A DNA stretch of 64,000 nt from Mactromeris polynyma. Its lineage: Eukaryota; Mollusca; Bivalvia; Venerida; Mactridae. The stretch is taken from contig JASFXZ010000035.1 of the NCBI GenBank assembly GCA_032209605.1, positions 2,485,001-2,549,000 on the forward strand, given 5' to 3'. This document shows positions 12,177-24,476 of the stretch, piece after piece. Position 1 is the stretch's first letter; the number at the start of each line of letters is the position of its first letter. The notes under the pieces were generated by a model. The model saw only the letters and a list, made by a program, of their open reading frames with translations, had not been told where the DNA came from and did no database searches. Position numbers and translations under genes: made by a program.

Positions 12177-12303
12177 CTAACTTAAAAACCTTTCTTTGAG
12201 AAACGCCACTTCATCATTGTTATCGGAATCGTGTCTCTCTTTCTCCGACACATACCCCGCACTTGTAAAATCTGGCGGCAGTTCGAACTTATTCTGATAC
12301 TCA
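12177..12303 (-). CDS. Candidate alternative last exon of gene A (41-residue short tail)
   Basis: On minus, an acceptor (TTAACTAG) is followed by an open frame from 12303 to TAG at 12179-12177. The frame is hydrophilic and acidic-basic mixed, with segments such as KFELPPDF and DSDNNDEV, and does not look like chance translation. It starts with one nucleotide that completes a codon left with two, exactly the phase that gene A exon 10 (the membrane-span exon) leaves. It lies downstream of the normal last exon 11 and upstream of gene C on the same strand. Splicing exon 10 to here instead of exon 11 would replace the ~190-residue tail by ~42 residues and give a 488-aa isoform. It could instead be a last exon of an unrelated transcript. 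Confidence 0.5.
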
Positions 12304-13226
12304 CTAGTTAATATCATTTGACAATTAAAGTAACAACATTCATAATATGTAAGTGTATGCAGCAGCAACACGTATTGGACAAGCATGGCATTTACTGCCA
12401 AACAAGTGAATATATTATGTGAATACATGTAATACAATGCAGACCGCTATAAGTCTCTATTTATAGAACAACCTTAGAAAATGGAAGATCACATAATGTA
12501 TGACACGTGACCTCTGTACGCAGGTTTCTCGGCATTCGAGTGGGCTACCGATTGTGGAAACTGAAACATAACTATGGAAAGTATCGAAATTTATTTTAAA
12601 AATCTAGGTTAAATATTTTACATTTTTTTCAAAGATATCAATGTATCCCCCCCCCCCCCCAAATGTTTATGTCATTTCGCACTTACAGAACGAAATCGAC
12701 AGCACGGGTGCTAAATGCAATGCCAACATATATAATTATGTACAAGTTTGTGGTATAATTTAACAAAGAAGAGTAGGGAATATATACATGTATAAATGAT
12801 TATACATAGACTACAGATTCTGTAGAATCTAAGCAAAAGGTAATGATAAGCTTCGTCAACAAAGAGTCGCTCAATGACAATAATGCCATACGAAACCCAG
12901 TAAATTGTTAAAAAGAATTTCAATAATTTGATCGATGCTTTTATCATACCATTGCCAACTTTACAAAACGCCATATATCATATTCGGTCAATTGGGAGAT
13001 TTTGTATCATTGTTTTTGACTACTCAAGTCGTATTTTGTCTCTATAAATCGTATATAATTGGATTAAACCACATTTTAATGAATATCTGAGACATTGAAA
13101 GTTATTGATATTCAAACAAATTATAACCTATTTCCCGAAATTGCAAAAAGTGACACATGTGGCGTTGCGGCAACAAGACGTCGATAATACATATGCATAT
13201 GCAAGTATAAATAACATTGTATTGTC
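12304..13226 (-). other. Gap between gene A exon 11 and the alternative exon
   Basis: It would be 3' UTR plus intron. It holds a C14 homopolymer near 12648-12661 and an ATTAAA (minus) near 13080 that could be the poly(A) signal of the long-tail transcript. Confidence 0.35.
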
Positions 13227-16200
13227 TTAAAACATGACCAAGTCTGGTTCGTTTTCGCTCTGGCATTCCACCCTCCATTCATGAATACTGTTAGCGTAAT
13301 GGCTTCCATTGCGGTGTGGGGAGTCAGCGATGGTGCGCCCATGGAATGCTTCCTGTGGATGCCCGTCCACAACATACGGTCCGTTTCTATTTATAGTATA
13401 CGGAGCAACTATGCCTATTCCTCCGTTAACGCTAGTAGGGCTGCCGTGTTGCGGTGAGTCGATGATAAATGGCCTGGTGCTGCGCGTTGTGGTGTTTGAC
13501 TCGGGGTAAATATCCGTATTATTGTCGTAGAAGCTTCTATCTCCATAAGATTCATGCCATCCAGTTTTGTTGTAGATGGCCAAGTTCGGACGCGGGATCG
13601 TCTTCGAGCCATCTGGGTTTTGGCTTTTTCCAAAGGACCCCATTTGCTGTTGCGGTATGGCGTGGCTTTGCGGCAATGTTGGGGACTGTTGGGCATGCTC
13701 CATGCGTAAGTGTAGATTGTTCACCATCTCCTCCTCAGCGGCTGCCAGTGTCTTGTTGGCAAGTATATTCGTTCTTGTTAGAGAAATGTCCCTCTTTATT
13801 GCCCTGTAACGGAGTATTAGTCATAATTAAATGTTGTGAGTGTGACTGGATGAAGTCCCTCGCCCTAGATTTACAATTAAAGACAACTACAGTAAAACAT
13901 CACAATTAAAACCACCCTTTATATTGAGGTTGTCTTAATATTGAGGTTGAATAAAGAGCGGAACAGTCAAAATGGAATTGAAGATGTGGTCTTATTTTTA
14001 AGTGGTCTTATTATTGAGGTGATCTTTAAGTGAGATATACTGTAGTCGAGTTGTTTTTTTGTGCAATAACATTTTGTCATAAATACTTCAAACGAAGTTG
14101 CAAAAGTTAAACAGTATGATTATGTGCAGCACGTCGGCTTCATCAGGAGTTTATGTTCAGGTCGGACCATTTTAAAACAAACACCAAGAATGTCATTCGC
14201 TCATGAAACTTTCAGAGACAGAGAACAAGAACCGTTTAAGCGTTATATATATATACACGTGAGAGTATGCAGCATGAGGTATCTGTGTCACTTACTTGCG
14301 TCTTTTCGTCTTGATGATACAAGCAATCAGCAAGGCAAACATGGCAGCCACAAGAACACCGGCAATTTGGAGAGGAACATAAAAATCGTCATCTGGAAAC
14401 AAAAACAGAAAACAAGTTCTAAATATATCATACAGTGATGAAGTTTGTTTATAAACCATGTCCATTGCACGAGTGTCACATGTTTTGGGAATAACCGCAT
14501 TATTCTGAAGCACTGAACAACGACTATTTCCTTGTTGATAGCTAATTGCTTCTAAGTGATATTGATAAAGATTGATGATATGCTAATTAGATCGAATACT
14601 TGTGAATGCGTTTTATTAGCCATGAAAGCAATAAATTCATTAATAATTACCCTAGCTGTGTGACAAACACAAAAACTGCAGTATACTATAAGAACATGTG
14701 GGATTTTTTTACGCCATAAAATCTAAATACAACCACAAGTACAAATAGTTCAATGCATAAAAAACATATTAACATGTTTTGTAGCAAATACACAAAATAT
14801 ATGTGACAACAGGGATAGATTTTCTGAATAAAATCTATTTTAAGGTAATCGTTATTTTGTCTGCTCTTAAATATATGTCCTCTATTATTATTTGTCGGCT
14901 ATAAAGCTATTTGACTCGATTGTCGATCTGAGGATACAATGTTCGAACCCTCAGAGAGGCATTTATTTTACGATACAATTTGACAGCAGATAATTCATCT
15001 AATATCCTCCACTTCTAAGTTATTATAATGTTATAGCCAATCTCCCCGTGGGGTAGGGAAAGGCCTTATATATTTCTTGGACTTTCTTTTTGTCGTATCC
15101 GCCCTGTCTGTCATTTGGTTATCCCACGTAACCCGGCTACGGTCATGTGACAGTCATGTGGTTACTGAAGCGTAGCCTAATCAAGTAACCTGTGTGTGTT
15201 ATTGACCTGTCAAAATTTGCATATCTTCATGGTCAATGCACGATATAAATTAGTAATCGGGCCACTTTCTATAAAGACTTATTTATCATGTGCATTGACC
15301 ATGAAGATATGCAAACTTTGACAAGTCATTAAACTGGACAATATCAGTCCTGCATTCAGTAATGGCTATCAGCCGCGAACGTTTTGTATTGTATCCTTTG
15401 CCCGCCGTATCACATTGGCTGCACACGGGAACCAAATTGCAAAACGTTACGAAACGATAGCCTCAAATATCTTTACTGAACGCAGGGCAGTTGCTTGCGG
15501 GGAGGTGTTATTGTATTTTGAAAGGTTGCTTAATATATTCAGTAATTTATGACCACCTATGCGGTGTCATATGTTTACATGGTCTATATCAAATTGATTG
15601 CTTAATAAGGTGAATATCCTAATTATGATAATTATTCGTTAAGCGTGGCGTAATAATAACACGGTCGTGATGAATGGTTGGTAAACATGGTAAAATGATT
15701 CCTAAATCATTAAAAACGTATTTCAAAATGGTGTAAGTATGGAATACATTTATTAATTAGTGGTTTAATTATACATCCAGATGTCTATGCCATGATACTT
15801 ACAATGGATGTAAAAACATCTGTTTTACATTATGCGGTTAGAAGCGTCATTTCTTACGATAAATTTATTTCCGAATTTGACTTAATGTAAAATAAATAAG
15901 ACATTTAAATCTTGACGAATCAAATAAAGGCAGTTGTGAGCGATTGACTGATTCTGAGAATTGGTTGTATACTTACCTTTACTTGGTTCATCAACAACAA
16001 TTGTGGGGTTAACCTCCACGTGGTCGTCATGCTCGTGTCCGTTATGTTCTTGTGTTTCTTTTTTATCTGTTGATATATCAACAACATTATGATACATACA
16101 AACATTAGCGTCAACAACAACGGTCTCAGGCGCGTAAACAAGAAGGAGCAACAACACTAAATCAGCAATAACAACAACAGAATAATTCGGTGATCCTCGC

Positions 16201-19200
16201 ATAATGAAAATGGATTGAATTAATTTAATTAAGATATTTGTTCTGGAATTTCGCGGAATTTTATCATAAAAACTATAAAAAAATAACAATTGTTCAAACT
16301 GGTTGTAAATTGGTACTAATAAAGTATGATGCAATGTAAATTGATGGAACAAGTTTAGCATATTTCATCAAACGCTAAATCTAGAGTTCTGGTATCCATG
16401 ACAACACCGATATAAGTAGTTGACGCAGGTCAAAATTACCTCAAAATCAGTTAAATTGACTCGTACAGGTGTATAGATATTACTGAATGATGCTTAAGAA
16501 ACATAGGGCGAGGTGAACATGATGCCTACAATACAACAGGGTATGAATAAACGACGTTACTATGGCGAAGTAGGAAATAATAATTTATAAATCATCACAA
16601 CATTAAATGTACCATTCCGTGAAATAAATACACACTTACATGTTAATTCAATCTCGATATCTATTGGAATCTCGCTCTGGAACTGTGTAGGTACATCTAT
16701 CACACTGTTGTTACATCGCCCTGTAAGTACACAAACAATCAAGATAAAATCATTAGTTAAGCTAACAATACATTGAGTACCTTTTTATTTTTATCAAATA
16801 ATTATCGTCCTTTAACATATTTTATAATCGTTTAATGTGCGTGTATATAAAATAATATCTGTATCTCTTTTCGGCATAGCTGTATAATATTGATTTTGAC
16901 CTACATTTTAGACCAATCAAATATTGTGTATGAAGCGCGCTGTTTAAATATGCAACACATAAGACGATTTGATTGGTTTATATTTTAAGCAGAGAGGCAC
17001 CAAACGGGGTGTCTCGAAAATACAATTCACTTTCCCGTAGTGTACCCCTGTGAAGAAATTAGAGTTCCGAAATAGGGCGATATTTTATACATTATTCAAT
17101 CTACGCCGTTCATCTTTTTTAAAAGATATTTCTTGTTCTGACTATACTAACAAAAACATGCTTTATATTTCGATATACCGGAATTGCTAATATTCACAAA
17201 CCACAATTACAAGCTTTCTCGCCGTTTGTCACGCTGCTTATTATTGTAATAATAATTATTGCTGCTTATAAAGAAATACTTTTTTCAGTGTTCAATATGC
17301 TAATACAATATCTGTCTATAGGTGAAAGGCATGGTAACAATACATCAATGCTGTATTAACATATCGTGGATTTTGAGAACGTTTGATATTTTCGCATAAT
17401 TGTTCATCAGACACAAACTCTCGTCTGCTTGTATATTTTCTTCCCTTGAACAAACCGAAATTTTACTGTAAATGTACTTACAAACAGAATAATCTGACGG
17501 TCTACATTGAATGGTCAATGAAGGATCGATCCAAAACTCTTCTTGTGTTATCTCCCTTTGAGGAGTCACGCATGCGCACTTCCCATTCATGCACGTGCCG
17601 GGATATTCGCAGTCCTCACTACTTCGGCAATTTTCGCCGACGTATCGTGTCTTTGTAAGTCGGCATCTTCCGTCAATTGTCGGTGAAAAGTACGGATCAC
17701 ATTTACAAATCCCCGTGGTACATTTAGCAAAGGGAGATAAGCATGTTTCCATTCTTCGGTCACAAGTGGCACCCGTTTTGACGGCTGAAAAAAGAATATG
17801 CAATATAAACTTTGTAAAAAAGATCCGGTGTCATCATTAACTCGTCATTTTAGAGGCGCTTCATATCGTTACGTTCTACCTTATATCCACCGGAAGTCAA
17901 TTTTCTATTCAGACTGGTTGTAGGTTCGATATCCAGGTGATGTGCGGCTGGGGTTCTTCGTGTCCAGTTGACTCCAGGTAATTCGTGGTAAGCCGTTTGT
18001 CTTCCATCCCTGATTCATGTGGAGAAGTGACCAGTTGTTTGCGAAAGAATATGAAAGTACTGGTTGGTAACTCAGAAGCACTGGTAAGGTCAACTGTCCG
18101 TCTGGCAAAACTAAAATAATGTTGAACAAGTCTTGTTACGACAATTTTATTCAAGACTGCACCATGGTCCATTGTGAGGTACAATTTAACAGTGAACGGA
18201 TAATTCAAAATGTTTTATACATTGTCATCTCAAAGATTATTATGAAAATGCAGTAAATGATTGTATGCAGATTGAGACAACCATCCCAAAACATACCTGG
18301 TGTACATTGAAGCCTGTCTTCTGATGGTACCATGCCTACGTCACACAGACATACAAAACCATCGCATGAATTTGGTCGACACCGGGAACCAACTGTAATA
18401 TAAACAGAGTCAAAAATATGTATTCTGTAAAAGGCGAAACAGATATACAGGTTAACTCTTCCGAGTGCTCCATTATATTTTTATTCCAATTTAACAGACA
18501 TACAGGTTAACTCATCCGAGTGATCCATTATATTTTTATTCCAATTTAACAGACATACTGTTTAACTCTTCCGAGTGTACCATTATATTTTTATTCCAAT
18601 TTAACAGACATACTGTTTAACTCTTCCGAGTGTACCATTATATTTTTATTCCAATTTAACAGACATACTGTTTAACTCTTCCGAGTGTACCATTATATTT
18701 TTATTCCAATTTAACAGACATACAGGTTAACTCTTTTGAGTGTTCCATTATATCTTTATTCCAATGGTGTTCCGTTAATTTTTTATTGCACTAGAAAACA
18801 GACATACATACTATATTTCGCCGGATAACGATATGATAATATACTCTTCGTTTTTTTGTTTTTAATTAGGTTCTTATCTATAAATGAAATCACAAAAAGG
18901 ATCATAGAACGGGATGTTTCTTTTTTTGGTGAGTATGCATCTGTCGCGATCCTCATTTTCATCAATCTTCAACAAAATGAAGTCTTTTTTGCACATGTTC
19001 TAATACAGCACGTGTTAAACTCACCTGGGCAATGAGCATGTGACGAACATGAGTCGTACACCGATTTTTCCGGAAGTATCAGGGACCAGTCGTTGGCATT
19101 AAATAAATTGGCGGAGTTTACATTGGTCGGCTGTGCGGCTGTCTTGGTTTGTCCATCACCCGTCAGAATAGACGTTCCGTTACAAGTGTCTAGTTGAATA

Positions 19201-22200
19201 AATGAGAGATAATGAATAACATGAAAATGTCAACAAAAACAGTAAAAAGGAGCCGCGAAGGACAAGTATAATAAGCTCGAATAACTTCTTGGTCGAGTTT
19301 TCACTGAATTAGGTGCGAGAACCAGGAAACAATCGTCGAGTATTTAACATAAGATGTGTTGACCTTTTTTCACTGTAGATGTAGATTGTATTTTTTTAAT
19401 TCATTTTTCTTTTCTTAAATAAATATATAATCATGGTACAGAAGCAAATATATAACAAAATTTAAATTATTACAATTCATATTCATATGCCAATTTACTT
19501 CTTAAACCATAAGTTTATCTTATCCGTGAAAATGGAATTAAAATCGATTATCGAGTACAATGTACATATTAACATGACCGACTTTTTATACAAATACTGA
19601 TACCACAAATATGAAATGATCATGAATGGAAAACTGTAATATCTTTATAGTCACCGAAATGTGAAGAACAACTTTCACCACTAATACCTAAGGCTTTTCA
19701 TCACAACTCTACAGCTGGGACCAATATATACAAATATATGTGTGTCCAAGACTACATAGTGTTTGACTGCGAAAATAGCAAACGAATAATAATGAGTGCA
19801 AATATGTTCGTACCTAAACTGTAATCTTTTGGTCGACATTGCAAAACACTGATAGGATCTACCCAGAATTCTTCAGTTGTAAGGGATCTAAATCCGCCCT
19901 TGCATTTACATACACCGTTCACGCACTGTGCCGGAAATTCACACCCTCCGCAATACTCCCCGACAAAACTAGTCCCCGGAAATTTACATCGTCCATCTTT
20001 GGTTGCTTGGAAACCACGAAGGCAATTGCAGATTCCTGACTCGCACTGTGCATACTCCGATATACACCGAGTTGAATTCATATCGCAAACATCGCCAATT
20101 CTAACCGCTGCAAAAAATCGATAAAACATTTTAAGAAGTGGTTCAAGGGGAACAACTCAGTTTAACATGTTGCAACCGACCATGTACAGGTTGTCTCCCT
20201 TAGTGGTATTTCCTATTGACCGACTGCTAGACGTGCTTCGTACAAAATAGATTAAAACAACTAAAACGTCTAGTAGAAATGTTTTAAATTTGCCCTGTTT
20301 TACCCATTTTACATCGATTGTGAAGAACGTTCTTACAATGTATTCTGGTCATTCCTATGTCACTAACCAGTACTTGCGTCTACTTCAGAATGTTCAATGT
20401 TCGTGATCACACACCGTTTATCGCGGCTCCAAATTTACAAACATCGCACTAGAAGCAGGATGCTCTGACTCTTGAAACTTTCTTATATTTCCAACAAAAA
20501 TACCAATTAGACATAACTCACTTTGGTTATTAACGCTGCATCTTCGTCCGTATATAGATCACATATGTCAACATGCTCACTATTGCTTGAGAATTTGCTA
20601 TTTATGGCAAGTATGATTTTAAACTACCTTTGTAATAATGACATTTTACACAGACATCTTATGATAGGACCGGACACTATATATCAATGTTTTGCGCTAA
20701 TCTGATGTAACAAAAGTATGATAAAGGACAAGTTGCGTTTGTCTTGCGCTGAACCCTCGTTGTCATGGCAACAAAACTGATAGATACCTGTAACACACGC
20801 TGTCCTGTCCTCAGTGGAAACAAAGCCATTATCACACAGGCACGTGTATCCGTCACATGATGTGGGTTTGCACGTGGCACGTGCTGGACAATCTGAGTTA
20901 CTCGTGCAAACCTCGTGCACCGCTTTGACCCTCACTGAAAATGTAATAATTTATATATGGATATTTATTTACAATGTGTATTTATTGTTACTATTTGTTT
21001 AGTATTTTGTAAAGATCACCTCATAAATAAGACCATCTCGTAATAACAACCATACTTTCATATGTTCATATACCTCGATAATCAGACCACCTTCTTCAGA
21101 TCCAAGGGCGGTCTTATTAATGAGGATTCTGTGATAAGGGGTCCTTTTGTACTAGTTCAAATATTACGTTAAAGTACATCTATACATGTTATAGAAGGAA
21201 TAAAGGGAGATAACACTAGAATAATTAAAGGGAGATAACTCAATAATATATGAGGGAACTTATGAATGGTACACATTCATTTTCAAAAGGAATCCTACTC
21301 TCCCTCATTATCATTGTTGTACATCGGCTTACAATTTGTACTAATCACTTCGAGTGACTAATTCCTGGGTTACTAACCAGTACTCGCTTTAAGTTCAGGG
21401 AGTGTCAACTGCGTCAATGAACGCCGCTCAAAGCGTGGCTTGAGTTCACGACCTTCGGATCAGGAGTCAGGCGCTCTACCAATCGACTGCTACGTTTCCC
21501 TACACATTCATGTAAATGAAAATCTATTATCCAGGAGTTGTCTCCATTTACTTACTCTGACATTCAATGTGACTCTTCGACAGCACTAACAACACGACCA
21601 CTGTAATACAATACGTACGCTGAAAGAAAAATAACAAACAATATAAACTATTATTCACATGGCTACGCAGGGTGAGCAAAGTCCATTCAACGTATTAAAT
21701 GTTGAGAAAATGACAAGTTAATGCCTTCACACAGACATACTCTAAAAGATTGCATTGTAGCTTTTATTAAAAATTTCCTGGAACTGCGAAATGCGAGTCC
21801 GATACATGTATTTCCTATGCTAGCACTAACTAGAAAATACCGACATCGGAGGCTTGTCTTTTTGAATTTTGGTAAACATGTAAGAAAAGTGACGATGCAG
21901 TGTTGTAGAGTACATCTGTATGACGTAAGTTTTCACTAATTTTCTCATATTTATGACTATGTACCTTTAAATCATTCGGAATACTGCTACTCAGTACTCT
22001 GTATGTTTGCCTAACAGTGATCGAGGGGTACTGACGAGGAAATATGAAGACCTATCAAACGGCCACTATCAAGTTCACGTTGCCCACCCAGTTAGCTCAG
22101 TGGTTAGAGCACTAGGCTACGACGTGCGAGGTCAAGGTTCGATCCCGCGCAGGACAGGTCATGTCATTCCATTTGACCTCCACCTCTGATTTATGTCAGG

Positions 22201-24476
22201 AATATGTACCAGTAACAACAAGATGGCTAACATTTTGTAAGAACTGTAACTTAAACTTAAATAATGCAAAAACCAACGCATATAAGATAATTATGTTCCC
22301 TTTTAGCTGTTGTTTGCCTTTAATTGTGAAAAAATAAATTTGCTTGTACAGTAAAACCTCAATAATAAGACCACCTTTGGGACCCTTGAAACTGGTCTCC
22401 TTATCGAGGTGGTCTCAATATTGAGGTTGAATACAGAGCAAAACAGTGAAAATGGACTTGAAAATTGTGTTCTATAATTTAGCTGTGGTCTTGTTATTGA
22501 GATCGTCGTTAAGTGACTTCCAGATTACGGTTCATGTATTTTATCAATTATTCAATAAATGTATTATGATTATATGACTATTTGGACAGACTGACGCCAT
22601 GCAATATCTACATAATTATTTACTTATACAGTGTACAGTGTATGTAGTTTATTATACTACAACAAAAGTCAACCATTGACCGATGATTGATCATGTACAT
22701 GTTGTTTATTGAGGTTAATTATTTGTGTATTCGATGATTCGCCCAAAATATGACCTATAGTCATTGAACTCTTGAAAATATTATTTCTTTAAACACAAGA
22801 ATTCGATATTTAATGTCGAAACTGTCCAAACTGTCGTTTGATGATATACAGGGCGTGGATTGCCTAAATATATGAGAAAAAGTCGTATATTTTCTTTATA
22901 TTCTAAAATAGATAACTTTTTCTCGGAATACCTAAGAGCCGATTTTCGTTTCTCGGAAATTTATAACTTACTTTTCTCGAAATTTTGCGCATGATTATTT
23001 TTCTTTTTATCAACCAATCTTTACTTAACGTGGTATATTGTGATTGTCGATTCGTTATTGTGTGTTGCTATATCAGATTAATCAGTTAAAACTTTTTTCC
23101 GAGTGAACTGATAGCCGTATTGTGACACAATCTACTGGTCATAACTGCCAACCCGCCAATACGAGTTCACATAGTTTCTTACATTTACTGGATACACCTT
23201 ATGCTGGTTTTGATTGCAAGTTTCTTATATTTACTGGATACACCTTATGCTGGTTTTGATTGCAAGTTTCTTACATTTACTGGATACACCTTATGCTGGT
23301 TTTGATTGCAAGTTTCTTACATTTACTGGATACACCTTATGCTGGTTTTGATTGCAAGTTTCTTACATTTACTGGATACACCTTATGCTGGTTTTGATTG
23401 CAAGTTTCTTACATTTACTGGATACACCTTATGCTGGTTTTGATTGCAAGTTTCTTTCATTTACTGGATACACCTTATGCTGGTTTTGATTGCAGAAATT
23501 CATAAGACAGCAAACATTAGATTTAAAAAAATGCAATATTGTATGTTTACAGTAAATCTCACTTGAAGACCACCTCAATAATAAGACCACCTCAGCATTA
23601 AGAACACACTTTTCAAGTCCATGTTCACTGTTTTGCTCTTTATTCGACCTCAATATTAAAATCACCTCAATAAAAAGACCAGATTCAAGGGTCAAAAGGG
23701 TGGTCTTAGTATTGAGGTTTCACCGTATGTTGGCAAATGTTCTTGTCTATATATCACTGTTACTATCACCATTGCAATTTAGTGTCAAGAAATATATGAA
23801 ATGCAATTTAATTGAACCATGGAAAATAGTCTTTGGATTCATGTTCGTTGTCTAAGAACACTTAGTCATAGTGCGATGTAAATTATCTTAGCAAAATACT
23901 AAAATGGCGGGATGCCTCTTTCAACCAGAAACGTGTATAGAATTAAATATCTATCAAATTATATATGAACAAAACGCATCTCAATCGCCGATATATGGCG
24001 GTATTTCAAGATCCAAGACAAACGCATTAACTAGTATCCTCCCTTACTCGTGCGTAACTTGGGTGCAAGATTCTCGCTCCTGGCGAGATTCAAGTCCCCG
24101 AGATATGGATCAGACGTCTGGAGCTCTGCCCATAGACCAATATACATCAACTCTGTTATCTTATATAACGTATGTGTTGCACAATGATGTTATATACAAA
24201 TAGAAAGCCTTTTTAAATGCATTTGGATAATGCTTCACTTAAATGATCCACGTTTTATTCATTTGGAGAAGTTGCCAGCTGCCTATGGAAGGAAAAGTTA
24301 GTACTGGTTGAAAAACTGGTTAGGTCAACTGATCTCCGTAGATCTATATAACTGAAACCTTGTTGACAAACGGCGTAAAACCCGAACATAACAAATACAC
24401 AACGATGGTCACAATGATAAGAAAACATCATATTCAACTATCCAAATAGGACTTAGTATCAAAGAATACTCACCAT
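13227..24476 (-). CDS. Gene A: type I membrane protein with duplicated EGF/EB-like Cys-rich modules, 638 aa
   Basis: Eleven exons (minus): 24476-24474, 21619-21556, 20934-20788, 20107-19814, 19189-19025, 18392-18297, 17784-17482, 16720-16640, 16066-15977, 14392-14296, 13803-13227. All have GT-AG ends and join in frame to 1917 nt. The start ATG sits right at the first donor (ATG/GTGAGT). Residues 2-22 give a hydrophobic signal peptide. Residues ~28-69 form a 7-Cys EGF-like module (exon 3) and 72-169 a 12-Cys pair of EB-like modules ending EEFWVDP..LQCRP (exon 4). Residues 170-224 are mostly a unique segment; 213-254 and 257-357 repeat both modules with the same Cys order (exons 5-7). A short stalk (358-416) is rich in acidic residues and His; the membrane span is ~420-441, stopped by KTKRRK; the tail is 447-638. 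Introns 2-9 are phase 1, typical of shuffled extracellular modules. This resembles scavenger/MEGF-type receptors in layout, but the ligand is unknown. Exon 1 is the least certain part. Confidence 0.85.
13890..14043. mobile_element. R2 TIR element in gene A intron 10
   Basis: It begins CAGTAAAAC and ends in ATACTG, with the family words AATATTGAGGTTGAATA and GTGGTCTTATTATTGAGG. It lies 87 bp upstream (in gene orientation) of the exon 11 acceptor. R2 is a palindromic, non-autonomous element whose ends read CAGTAAAACCTCA and TGAGGTTTTACTG; its TIR resembles pogo/Tigger-like elements (inference). Confidence 0.8.
14393..15976 (-). other. Gene A intron 9
   Basis: It holds the 41-bp-arm inverted repeat at 15201-15330. 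Otherwise AT-rich with nothing recognised. Confidence 0.7.
15201..15330. repeat. Long inverted repeat (hairpin) in gene A intron
   Basis: The arms 15201-15241 and 15290-15330 are 41 nt each with about 38 matches; the core TTTGCATATCTTCATGGTCA is perfect. The loop is 48 nt. Transcribed within gene A pre-mRNA it would fold into a strong stem. It may be a tiny foldback transposon remnant or a hairpin-RNA source. Confidence 0.9.
16721..17481 (-). other. Gene A intron 7
   Basis: AT-rich noncoding sequence; no repeat family recognised. Confidence 0.5.
17915..18130 (+). mobile_element. 5'-truncated SINE in gene A intron 6
   Basis: A box-B-like GGTTGTAGGTTCGATATCC is followed by a body with CTGATTCATGTGG and GTACTGGTTG. 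Related bodies are at 24247-24370 and, inverted, 51530-51788. The 5' half of the tRNA head is missing. Confidence 0.6.
18436..18766. repeat. 55-bp minisatellite, 6 copies (gene A intron 5)
   Basis: Six units of 55 bp, each with AACAGACATAC, TTAACTCTTCCGAGTG and CCATTATATTTTTATTCC. The array fills about half of the intron that splits the second EGF-like module of gene A. Confidence 0.9.
20345..20440 (-). mobile_element. SINE 3' fragment in gene A intron 3
   Basis: It shares CACTAACCAGTACTTGCGTC and the following words with the SINE at 21360-21500. Confidence 0.5.
21016..21133. mobile_element. Degenerate R2 TIR element in gene A intron 2
   Basis: It retains CACCTCATAAATAAGACCA on one side and GGTCTTATTAATGAGG on the other, with a divergent centre. 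Confidence 0.6.
21360..21500 (-). mobile_element. tRNA-derived SINE in gene A intron 2
   Basis: Read on minus, the head GATTGGTAGAGCGCCTGACT with a box-B-like GGTCGTGAACTC is followed by a body ending in GCGAGTACTGGTTAGTAACC. The same family lies at 31895-32045 (+) and, as fragments, 10136-10258 and 20345-20440. Confidence 0.65.
22085..22262 (+). mobile_element. tRNA-derived SINE in gene A intron 1
   Basis: The head CAGTTAGCTCAGTGGTTAGA (good A box) and GGTTCGATCCC (box B) look like a tRNA, but the anticodon stem does not pair. A body ending in TGTAACTTAAACTTAAATAA follows. Confidence 0.7.
22349..22512. mobile_element. R2 TIR element in gene A intron 1
   Basis: The left end CAGTAAAACCTCAATAATAA is intact; internal AATATTGAGGTTGAATA and GTGGTCTTGTTATTGAG are present. 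The right terminal CAGT is lost or diverged. Confidence 0.8.
23174..23495. repeat. 46-bp minisatellite, 7 copies (gene A intron 1)
   Basis: Seven nearly identical 46-bp units, each with ACTGGATACACCTTATGCTG. Only two single-base variants are visible, so the array looks young. Confidence 0.93.
23550..23728. mobile_element. R2 TIR element in gene A intron 1
   Basis: It starts CAGTAAATCTC and ends near TTGAGGTTTCACCG. The internal family words are inverted relative to the copy at 22349. Confidence 0.75.
24055..24370. mobile_element. SINE relics near the gene A start
   Basis: 24055-24145 reads on minus as a tRNA-like head (GGTCTATGGGCAGAGCTCCA) with a box-B-like GGGGACTTGAATCTC. 24247-24370 (+) matches the SINE body of 17915-18130. 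Both lie within 430 bp of the inferred gene A start codon, in intron 1. Confidence 0.45.

Larger units (their letters stand above)
21620..24473 (-). other. Gene A intron 1
   Basis: A 2.85-kb intron between the ATG-only coding part of exon 1 and the signal-peptide exon. It holds a SINE (22085-22262), two R2 elements (22349-22512, 23550-23728), a 46-bp minisatellite and further SINE pieces near 24055-24370. Confidence 0.55.
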
